Source: Desulfobacteraceae bacterium (GTDB taxonomy: Bacteria > Desulfobacterota > Desulfobacteria > Desulfobacterales > SG8-13). From it: DNA of 6,814 bases. Position 1 is the stretch's first letter; every line of letters begins with the position of its first letter. Under the pieces are notes generated by a model. That model saw only the letters and a list, made by a program, of their open reading frames with translations, was not told where the DNA came from and did not search any database. Both the position numbers and the translations under genes were made by a program. Where the stretch lies: assembly GCA_029287875.1 (NCBI GenBank), contig JARFQH010000224.1:1-6814 (forward strand), in the 5' to 3' direction. Of this stretch, positions 1 through 5,797 are shown piece by piece.

Positions 1-310
1 CGCCATTCTGGGCGGCGGTACATCGGAACAAATCCGGCATCTCCACAAATATGCACAGAACATAGGCCTTGCATTTCAGATCATCGATGATATCCTTAAT
101 GTTGAAGGCGATCCGGCCCTGCTTGGCAAAGCGGTTGGAACCGATCAGGAAAAGAATAAATCGACCTACCCTGCCCTTCTCGGTCTCGTCGAATCAAGAA
201 AAATGGCAGCCAACAGAGTAAAAGAAGCATTGCAGGCTCTTGAATATTTTGATAAAAAAGCAGATCCCCTGCGGGCGGTCGCACAATATGTTATCGATCG
301 CAAGCGCTGA
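1..310 (+). CDS. ispA: Polyprenyl (farnesyl/geranylgeranyl) diphosphate synthase, C-terminal part
   Basis: Only the last 102 codons are present (first full codon at base 2, TGA at 308-310); the 5' part, with the first Asp-rich motif, lies outside the window. The family condenses IPP with allylic diphosphates to make C15 or C20 prenyl diphosphates in the cytoplasm. The second aspartate-rich region is visible in FQIIDDILNVEGD (visible residues 25-37), followed by the family's GKAVGTD and KNKSTYPALLGL segments, which align closely with the C-terminus of E. coli IspA. The last Asp of the DDxxD motif is Asn here (DDILN, codon 98-100). Dxs follows 121 bp downstream on the same strand, the usual partner gene. 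Chain length (C15 or C20) cannot be decided without the N-terminal half. Confidence 0.93.
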   Translation, partial: AILGGGTSEQIRHLHKYAQNIGLAFQIIDDILNVEGDPALLGKAVGTDQEKNKSTYPALLGLVESRKMAANRVKEALQALEYFDKKADPLRAVAQYVIDRKR

Positions 311-375
311 GACCAAACCACCCAACCTGCTTGTCCCGTGCCCATGGGGAGTCGATTACCGTCAATCTAACTAAA

Positions 376-418
376 GCGGCGCAGCCGCGTTTCATAAATT
401 CGGGGCACCCGAATTTAT
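376..418. repeat. Twin GC- and AT-armed hairpins, both with GCA loops, before dxs
   Basis: Two adjacent perfect inverted repeats fill the space before dxs. The first pairs GCGGC (376-380) with GCCGC (384-388) around a GCA loop, and can extend by AAA/TTT past one bulged G. The second pairs an 11-nt arm ATAAATTCGGG (394-404) with CCCGAATTTAT (408-418), again around GCA. No long T run follows, so a plain intrinsic terminator is not a clean fit. The second stem ends 13 nt before the dxs start, where it could affect translation initiation or mRNA processing. A dispersed REP-like genomic repeat is an equal alternative. The pairing is seen directly; the role is inferred. Confidence 0.7.
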
Positions 419-431
419 TTGGGTACATCAA

Positions 432-2336
432 TTGAATTTACTCGATCGCATCGATCTTCCAACAGACGTGAAACAGCTTTCCCGTGCTGAACTCGAACAG
501 TTGGCTGAAGAAATTCGCCAGGTCATCGTGGATGTGGTTGCCGTCTCCGGTGGTCACCTGGCCTCCAGTCTCGGGGCGGTAGAACTGGCCATCGCTCTTC
601 ACTATGTCTTCGATACGCCGCAGGACAGAATCATCTGGGATGTCGGTCACCAGGCGTATGCTCACAAGCTGATTACCGGGCGTCGCGATCGGTTTCACAC
701 CCTGCGTCGTCACGAGGGACTTTCGGGTTTCACCCGTACCACCGAGAGTCCCTACGATGCCTTCTCGACCGGACATAGCAGCACGTCGATTTCAGCGGGT
801 CTGGGAATGGCCTGCGGCAAGTCCCTGAAAGACGAATCTTCCAAGGTGATTGCGGTGATCGGCGACGGCTCTCTGACCGCCGGTTTGGCGTTCGAGGGAC
901 TCAACCAGGCCGGCAGCCACAACGACAAAGAACTCATCGTCATCCTTAACGACAACGAAATGTCGATCACCCGCAACGTCGGTGCTCTCTCTTCCCTTTT
1001 GAGCCGGACCTTTTCGAAGAAACGGCTCCAGGTTTTACGCAAGGATTTTGGTCTATTTCTGAAATCCCTGCCGAAAATCGGCGACGATATCTACCAGTTT
1101 GCCAAACGCACGGAGGAATCCTTCAAGACATTCGTCACCCCGGGTATGCTGTTCGAGGCCTTCAACTTCGAGTATTTCGGTCCGATCGACGGTCACAACC
1201 TGGATCATCTTATCGATATTCTAAACAATATAAAATATTTAAAAGAACCGGTGCTCCTTCATGTAACCACCCGCAAAGGCAAGGGCTACCTGCCGGCCGA
1301 AAAAAATCCGGTCTATTTCCACGGCTGCGGGAGTTTCGACATCGACACCGGGACCTGCCTGGATGACAAGAGCGGGCCTCCCACTTACACCCAGATTTTT
1401 GGAGAGACACTGGTGAGTCTGGCGGAACAAGACGAACGGATCGTCGCCGTCACGGCGGCCATGCCCGAAGGCACCGGACTGGCATCGTTTTCAAAAGCAT
1501 ACCCTACCCGTTTTTTCGATGTGGGCATTGCCGAACAGCATGGTGTCACCTTTGCGGCTGGACTGGCGACCGAAGGTTTCATTCCGGTGGTGGCCGTCTA
1601 TTCTACATTCATGCAGCGGGCTTATGATCAAATCCTGCATGACGTCTGTCTGGATGCCCATCACGTGGTCTTTGCCCTGGATCGCGGCGGCATCGTCGGC
1701 GACGATGGACCCACTCACCACGGTCTTTTCGACCTGTCCTATCTGAGAAACCTGCCCAACATGGTGGTGATGGCGCCCAGCAATGAAAACGAACTGCGGC
1801 AAATGATTGTCACCGCTATACAGCATAACGGTCCGATTGCGTTTCGGTATCCGCGCGGCAGTGGCGAAGGCGTCCGAACCTCGGAGCCTCCCCGGCCGCT
1901 GCCGATTGGAAAAGCCAAAGTTCTGACAACCGGAGAAGACGTGCTGATTCTGGCCGTCGGCCGGCCGGTGAACGAGGCCCTCAAGGCCCGTCAGTTGCTG
2001 GTTGAAGAGGGCATTGCCGCCACGGTCGTCGACTGCCGCTTTGTAAAACCTCTGGACACCGAACTGATTGCCGCACTGGCCGAAAAGATCCCGCGCATCC
2101 TAACAGTGGAAGAAAATGTGCTGGCCGGCGGGTTTGGCAGTGCCGTTCTCGAGTGTTTGAGCGATCTGGGGATAAGCGGGTGCATGTTCCGGCGAATCGG
2201 TATTCCGGACACTTTCGTCGAGCACGGAACTCAGAAGCTTCTCAGATCAAAGTACGGCATCGACGCACCGGCGATTGCCGAGGCGGCCAGGCAGTTGACG
2301 GTAACCGACGAGTTGAGATTGCGGCACGCCGTCTAA
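432..2336 (+). CDS. dxs: 1-deoxy-D-xylulose-5-phosphate synthase
   Basis: This thiamine-diphosphate enzyme condenses pyruvate and glyceraldehyde 3-phosphate to DXP, the first step of the MEP isoprenoid pathway and also a precursor for thiamine and pyridoxal. The 634-aa protein has the normal family length. It shows the SGGHLASSLG segment with catalytic-site His42, the ThDP/Mg motif GDGSLTAG (144-151) running to NDN (173-175), the transketolase-like second domain with DVGIAEQH (363-370, Glu368 being the conserved ThDP-activating Glu), FMQRAYDQ (393-400), GPTHHG (426-431) and YPRG (473-476), then the C-terminal transketolase domain from about residue 500. The start is TTG at 432: the frame is closed by TAA at 372-374, no ATG or GTG lies between, and the protein begins with the family's usual MNLLDRI. 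No good Shine-Dalgarno is visible, and a strong hairpin ends 13 nt upstream, so initiation may be weak or structure-controlled. Confidence 0.97.
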   Translation: MNLLDRIDLPTDVKQLSRAELEQLAEEIRQVIVDVVAVSGGHLASSLGAVELAIALHYVFDTPQDRIIWDVGHQAYAHKLITGRRDRFHTLRRHEGLSGFTRTTESPYDAFSTGHSSTSISAGLGMACGKSLKDESSKVIAVIGDGSLTAGLAFEGLNQAGSHNDKELIVILNDNEMSITRNVGALSSLLSRTFSKKRLQVLRKDFGLFLKSLPKIGDDIYQFAKRTEESFKTFVTPGMLFEAFNFEYFGPIDGHNLDHLIDILNNIKYLKEPVLLHVTTRKGKGYLPAEKNPVYFHGCGSFDIDTGTCLDDKSGPPTYTQIFGETLVSLAEQDERIVAVTAAMPEGTGLASFSKAYPTRFFDVGIAEQHGVTFAAGLATEGFIPVVAVYSTFMQRAYDQILHDVCLDAHHVVFALDRGGIVGDDGPTHHGLFDLSYLRNLPNMVVMAPSNENELRQMIVTAIQHNGPIAFRYPRGSGEGVRTSEPPRPLPIGKAKVLTTGEDVLILAVGRPVNEALKARQLLVEEGIAATVVDCRFVKPLDTELIAALAEKIPRILTVEENVLAGGFGSAVLECLSDLGISGCMFRRIGIPDTFVEHGTQKLLRSKYGIDAPAIAEAARQLTVTDELRLRHAV

Positions 2337-2401
2337 TCCGCTTAAACTCCTAAAAGACCCTTTCCCACAACTTCGGCGTCAATCTACTAAACTGATCGGT
2401 T

Positions 2402-2417
2402 TCCCGCCCAGGCGGGA
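2402..2417. other. GC-rich hairpin downstream of dxs
   Basis: A perfect 7-bp inverted repeat, TCCCGCC (2402-2408) and GGCGGGA (2411-2417), is separated by only CA, so the folded form would be a 6-bp stem with a 4-nt loop. It lies 65 bp after the dxs stop and is followed by TTCAGCG, not a T run. It could attenuate or stabilise the 3' end of the dxs message, but a rho-independent terminator is not well supported. Confidence 0.45.
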
Positions 2418-2470
2418 TTCAGCGTTGCCTCTGGCCGCCGCCTCCAGTTTGATCGAAGGGGTTATAGGCT

Positions 2471-2519
2471 TCAGGTGTCAGGTGTCAGCAAACCCCAAAT
2501 CCTGAAACCTGAACTCTGA
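2471..2519. repeat. Inverted pair of 7-bp tandem repeats before tlyA
   Basis: The left half holds TCAGGTG twice and then TCAG (2471-2488). After a 12-nt spacer, the right half holds CCTGAAA, CCTGAAC and TCTGA (2501-2519). The right half is close to the reverse complement of the left, so the element is a heptad repeat array folded back on itself, with 5-bp paired blocks separated by 2-nt mismatches. It ends about 40 bp before the tlyA ATG. It contains no ORF. It may be a degenerate dispersed intergenic repeat or an mRNA hairpin; the sequence does not decide between them. Confidence 0.6.
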
Positions 2520-2560
2520 TTTGGTTGCGGCCGAAGGCCTGCATTGGGGTACTTGGTCTC

Positions 2561-3313
2561 ATGACGGCTTCTGATAAACAGCGTCTCGACCTGGCCGTTT
2601 TAACCAGAGGCCTTGCGGTGAGCCGACAACGCGCCCGTGCGCTGATCATGTCGGGCAAGATCCTGGTCAACCGCAAATTGATCGATAAACCCGGCGTGCC
2701 GGTCGCCGATCAGGATGAGATTCTCCTCAAGGGAGATGATCATCCATTTGTCAGTCGTGGCGGGCTCAAACTTGAGGCCGCCCTAAGGGCCTCCGAGGTC
2801 GTCGTCGCCGACAAAGTCTGCCTCGATGTGGGCGCGTCCACGGGCGGTTTCACCGACTGCCTCCTCCAGCACGGCGCGCACAAAGTTTACGCCGTCGATG
2901 TCGGCTATGGCCAACTGGCGTGGAAACTGCGACAGGACCCGCGCGTTGCTGTCCTCGAACGGACCAACGTCCGCCACCTGCCCTTTGAAACCGTCGGCGA
3001 ACCGGTCGACCTCATCACGATCGACGTTTCGTTTATTTCCCTCAGAATTGTCGTACCGGCTGTCCTTCAATTTATGAAGGCGGACGCCGCCGTCTTGGCG
3101 TTGATCAAACCGCAGTTCGAGGTCGGTAAGGGTCAGGTCGGCAAAGGTGGTGTCGTGCGGGATCCGAGGCTGCATCAACAGGTGCTTGACGAACTTACCG
3201 CATTTTTCATCGGCATACCGTTGTCGGTCACCGGCGTGATCGATTCGCCCATTTTGGGACCCAAGGGAAACAAAGAATTTTTTATCCTGCTGCAACGGCT
3301 GTCAGCTGAATAG
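2561..3313 (+). CDS. tlyA: TlyA-family 16S/23S rRNA (cytidine-2'-O)-methyltransferase
   Basis: The predicted 250-aa protein has the TlyA layout: an N-terminal S4 RNA-binding domain (about residues 7-60), then an FtsJ/RrmJ-type Rossmann methyltransferase using S-adenosylmethionine. Visible marks are VSRGGLKLE (64-72), the SAM motif LDVGASTGGFTD (88-99), VDVGYGQLAWKLR (112-124), TIDVSFISLR (153-162), LIKPQFEVGKG (181-191) and ILGPKGNKEF (231-240). The K-D-K-E tetrad known from 2'-O-methyltransferases is present as Lys70, Asp155, Lys183 and Glu239. Characterised homologues methylate C1409 of 16S and C1920 of 23S rRNA, or only the latter; which applies here is not visible. Older annotations call this haemolysin A. 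The ATG at 2561 is preferred over an in-frame TTG at 2525, because the extra 12 residues look unlike the family and overlap repeat-rich DNA. The Shine-Dalgarno is weak (GGGGT at 2546-2550). Confidence 0.93.
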   Translation: MTASDKQRLDLAVLTRGLAVSRQRARALIMSGKILVNRKLIDKPGVPVADQDEILLKGDDHPFVSRGGLKLEAALRASEVVVADKVCLDVGASTGGFTDCLLQHGAHKVYAVDVGYGQLAWKLRQDPRVAVLERTNVRHLPFETVGEPVDLITIDVSFISLRIVVPAVLQFMKADAAVLALIKPQFEVGKGQVGKGGVVRDPRLHQQVLDELTAFFIGIPLSVTGVIDSPILGPKGNKEFFILLQRLSAE

Positions 3314-3356
3314 GTCCTTTTCGATAGCCCCCTATATGACACCGCCGGTTCGATTT

Positions 3357-3472
3357 CTACCAATCCTATTAACCAACCCAACTGACTCAAGCGAACTAAC
3401 TGACCAAAACGACACAACCGGCCTAACGGGCTCAACGGGCCAACCGACCTAACCGCCTAAACTGAGTAAAAG
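3357..3472. repeat. Degenerate 9-bp tandem repeat (minisatellite), about 13 units
   Basis: Reading in blocks of nine from 3357 gives 11 in-phase units with consensus GACCTAACC. Examples are GACACAACC (3411-3419), GGCCTAACG (3420-3428), GGCTCAACG (3429-3437) and GGCCAACCG (3438-3446). Column 6 is A in all 11 units and column 7 is A in 9 of 11. Neighbouring units resemble each other more than distant ones: GA-type in the middle, GG-type towards the right. An 8-nt unit (3456-3463) and a weak unit (3464-3472) close the array. Units abut with no spacers, so this is not CRISPR-like. The minus strand reads as a run with Leu at every third residue, an artefact of the 9-bp period. Function unknown. 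Confidence 0.8.
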
Positions 3473-3475
3473 TTG

Positions 3476-3541
3476 GCCTTGATTTTTACGGTTGAAGAGG
3501 TTAGAGGGTTTTGATTTATGCTCTTTCTTCAAAATCAAGGC
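3476..3541 (+). promoter_or_regulatory. Spaced 11-bp inverted repeat in the EF-G upstream region
   Basis: GCCTTGATTTT (3476-3486) and AAAATCAAGGC (3531-3541) are exact reverse complements 44 nt apart. Inside them GAAG (3494-3497) can pair with CTTC (3527-3530), lengthening the stem past a 7-nt bulge on one side. In RNA this would be a long stem-loop ending about 112 nt before the EF-G start codon. It could be a leader structure for the EF-G gene, a processing site, or a DNA-level operator pair. There is no T run after it, so a terminator is unlikely. Pairing is observed; any regulatory role is inference. Confidence 0.45.
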
Positions 3542-3653
3542 TGACGGTTTCAGACATGTCCAAGGCCAGGCAATGCCGTCCCGGGCCGACGCGCAACGCA
3601 GGGATCGGATGTTTCAAGAATCGTCAAGACAATTAAATGAGAGGGGAACATAG

Positions 3654-5726
3654 ATGAGTGAGATGGTGGACAAACTGAGAAACATTGCACTGGTCGGCCA
3701 CGGTGGTTCAGGCAAGACTTCCCTTGCCGAAATCATGCTCTTCAAGGCCGGCGTCACCAACCGCATCGGACGGGTTGAAGACGGCAATACGGTGATGGAT
3801 TACGAGCCGGAAGAGCTGCGGCGCCAGTCGAGCATCAGCAGCTCCTTTCATCAGTTCAACTGGAAGAAGCACACGATCAATATCATCGATACACCCGGCG
3901 ACCAGAACTTTTTCAACGATACTAAATTCTGCATGCCGGCCGCCGATTGCGCTATCTTCCTTATCGATGCCGTCGACGGGATCAAGGTGCAGACAGAGCA
4001 GGCCTGGGAATTCGCCCGGGAATTCGACATGCCCTGTGTCATTTTCATCAACAAGTTGGACCGCGAGCGGGCTGATTTTACGCGTGCTTTCGAGGAGGCG
4101 CGCGGCATTCTGGATCCCAAACCGATTGTCCTGCAGTTGCCGATCGGAAAAGAAGCCGCTTTAAAGGGAGTGGTCGACCTGGCGCGGATGAAGGCCTACT
4201 CCTACGAAGCCGACGGAAAGGCGAAGGAAATCGACATCCCGGCCGACATGAAAGATGCGGTCGAATCGGAAAGAGAAGCCTTCATCGAAAACGTGGCCGA
4301 AGCCGACGATGCACTGGTCGAACGTTATCTCGAAGGTGAAGAACTCACGGACGAGGACATCAAGGCGGCGCTGACCAAGGGTCTGCTGTCACGCATCTTC
4401 GTGCCGGTGCTCTGCGGATCGGCGACCGCTAATGTCGGCATCGAACTGCTGATGGATTTTGTCGTCGCGAGCGTTCCCTCCCCTGCCGACCGCGGCGCCA
4501 TCAATGCCTTCGATGAATCCGGCGAAAACGTCGTTGCATGTGAACCCGATCCGTCGGCACCCTTTGCCGGCTTCGTCTTCAAGACAGTCGCCGACCCGTA
4601 TGCGGGCCGCTTATCAATCTTCCGAATCGTCTCCGGCACCCTTGGCGGCGACGGGACATTTTACAACCCCAACAAGAGAACCCGGGAGCGCTACAACCAG
4701 CTCCTCACCTTGGCCGGCAAAGAGCAGAAACCAGCCGGTCAAGCCGGGCCGGGGGCCATTGTAACGGTCGCCAAACTCAAGGAAACCACCACCGGCGACA
4801 CGCTGTGCGCCGAAAACAGAAAGGTCAAGTTTGCCACGGCGGAACCGATACCCACCTTGATCTCCTACGCCTTGACGGCCAAATCCAAGGGGGATGAAGA
4901 CAAGATCTTCAGTTCGCTCTCCAAATTGATGGAAGAAGACATGGGGTTGAAGCTCGACCGCAACGCCGAAACAAAGGAAATTTTGCTCTCCGGCGCCGGC
5001 CAGATCCACATCGAGGTCACGATCGAAAAGCTGAAGCGAAAATTCAATGTCGAGGCCGTGCTCAACATCCCCAAAGTACCGTACCGGGAGACCATAAAGA
5101 AAAAGGTTCGGGTTCAGGGCCGCCATAAGAAACAAACCGGTGGACACGGCCAATTCGGCGACTGCTGGATTCAGCTTGAGCCGCAACCGCGGGGCGCCGG
5201 ATTTGAGTTTGTAGACGCCATTGTCGGCGGTGCGATTCCGCGTCAATACATCCCGGCGGTAGAAAAAGGAATTCTCGAATCCTCTCCAAAGGGCGTATTG
5301 GCCGGGTTTCCCTGCATTGACTTCAAAGTGACCCTCGATGACGGTTCTTACCACGCCGTGGATTCATCGGAAATGGCCTTTAAGATTGCCGGCTCGCTGG
5401 CTTTCAGGAAAGCCACCGAACAGGCGAATCCGGTCCTGCTCGAACCGATCATGGAGGTCACCATAACGGCACCCGACGAATACATGGGCGATATCATGGG
5501 CGATCTCAACGGCCGCCGGGGGCGTGTGCTCGGGATGGACAGTGCCGGTCGCAACCAGGTGATCAAGGCCCAGGTGCCGATGGCCGAATTCCTGACCTAC
5601 GCCCCGGATCTGCGTTCGATGACCGGGGGGCGCGGCATCTACACGATGAAATTTTCACACTACGATGAAGTACCGGCTCAGATTTCCGAAAAAATCATCG
5701 CGGAAGCCAACAAAGACAAAGCATGA
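3654..5726 (+). CDS. Elongation factor G-like translational GTPase (EF-G paralogue)
   Basis: The 690-aa protein is EF-G-sized and collinear with EF-G. The GTPase domain has P-loop GHGGSGKT (15-22), DTPG (79-82), NKLD (133-136) and the GSA loop (255-257). Domain II is about 300-390 and domain III about 400-475. Domain IV has KKQTGGHGQFG (492-502) and the tip-loop segment GSYHAVDSSEMAFK (564-577), whose His567 matches the conserved EF-G His583 position. Domain V starts near 600. The P-loop differs from canonical EF-G (AHIDAGKT), the switch I RGITI is RQSSI (57-61), and the switch II His after DTPG is Asp83. These features place it with EF-G2/EF-G-like paralogues. An intact domain IV suggests it still enters the ribosomal A site, but GTP hydrolysis may be altered. 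The ATG has a good Shine-Dalgarno, GAGGGG, with 7-nt spacing. A canonical fusA is expected elsewhere in the genome. Confidence 0.93.
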   Translation: MSEMVDKLRNIALVGHGGSGKTSLAEIMLFKAGVTNRIGRVEDGNTVMDYEPEELRRQSSISSSFHQFNWKKHTINIIDTPGDQNFFNDTKFCMPAADCAIFLIDAVDGIKVQTEQAWEFAREFDMPCVIFINKLDRERADFTRAFEEARGILDPKPIVLQLPIGKEAALKGVVDLARMKAYSYEADGKAKEIDIPADMKDAVESEREAFIENVAEADDALVERYLEGEELTDEDIKAALTKGLLSRIFVPVLCGSATANVGIELLMDFVVASVPSPADRGAINAFDESGENVVACEPDPSAPFAGFVFKTVADPYAGRLSIFRIVSGTLGGDGTFYNPNKRTRERYNQLLTLAGKEQKPAGQAGPGAIVTVAKLKETTTGDTLCAENRKVKFATAEPIPTLISYALTAKSKGDEDKIFSSLSKLMEEDMGLKLDRNAETKEILLSGAGQIHIEVTIEKLKRKFNVEAVLNIPKVPYRETIKKKVRVQGRHKKQTGGHGQFGDCWIQLEPQPRGAGFEFVDAIVGGAIPRQYIPAVEKGILESSPKGVLAGFPCIDFKVTLDDGSYHAVDSSEMAFKIAGSLAFRKATEQANPVLLEPIMEVTITAPDEYMGDIMGDLNGRRGRVLGMDSAGRNQVIKAQVPMAEFLTYAPDLRSMTGGRGIYTMKFSHYDEVPAQISEKIIAEANKDKA

Positions 5727-5728
5727 TC

Positions 5729-5748
5729 GATAACCCTGATGGGTTATC
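5729..5748 (+). other. Short hairpin directly after the EF-G stop
   Basis: GATAACCC (5729-5736) pairs perfectly with GGGTTATC (5741-5748) around a TGAT loop, beginning 3 nt after the EF-G stop codon. It precedes the main terminator and has no T run of its own. It may protect the 3' end of the message or slow the polymerase ahead of the terminator stem. Confidence 0.55.
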
Positions 5749-5755
5749 TGTTTGC

Positions 5756-5797
5756 AAACCGAAAGGGATTCGACTGTATCGAATCCCTTTCGGTTTT
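5756..5797. terminator. Bidirectional rho-independent terminator between convergent genes
   Basis: A perfect 18-bp stem pairs 5756-5773 (beginning AAACCGAAAGGG) with 5779-5796 (ending CCCTTTCGGTTT) around a 5-nt loop CTGTA. Four Ts follow on the plus strand and an A run lies on the other flank, so it can act in both directions. It ends the EF-G transcript on the plus strand. On the minus strand it begins right at the nuclease stop codon (5797-5799). Confidence 0.9.

Larger units (their letters stand above)
3314..3653. other. 340-bp non-coding stretch between tlyA and the EF-G gene
   Basis: No convincing gene is present on either strand; short open frames here only echo the repeat. From left to right it holds about 43 bp of plain sequence, the 9-bp tandem repeat (3357-3472), a spaced inverted repeat (3476-3541), an 8-bp palindrome GACATGTC (3553-3560), a GC-rich segment with CCCGGG near 3580, and an AT-rich run just before the Shine-Dalgarno GAGGGG (3641-3646) of the EF-G gene. 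No promoter with a good -35 and -10 pair stood out, although the EF-G gene must presumably be transcribed from here or read through from tlyA. Confidence 0.6.

Noticed and set aside
2525..2560. Upstream TTG start for tlyA
   Set aside because: It would add 12 residues not resembling the family. The ATG at 2561 places the S4 domain at the usual distance from the start.
2783..3295. 170-aa minus-strand open frame inside tlyA
   Set aside because: It is entirely antisense to the conserved methyltransferase domain and has no recognisable features.
3175..3435. 86-aa minus-strand frame with Leu at every third residue
   Set aside because: It overlaps the tlyA 3' end, and its periodic part is only the 9-bp tandem repeat translated. 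No ribosome binding site or conserved motif was seen.
3357..3472. CRISPR array
   Set aside because: Units are 9 bp, degenerate and directly abutting, without unique spacers, and no cas genes are present.
4614..5354. 246-aa open frame on the minus strand inside the EF-G gene
   Set aside because: It lies wholly antisense to a clearly conserved EF-G-like protein, has no recognisable domain and is explained by codon bias of the real gene.
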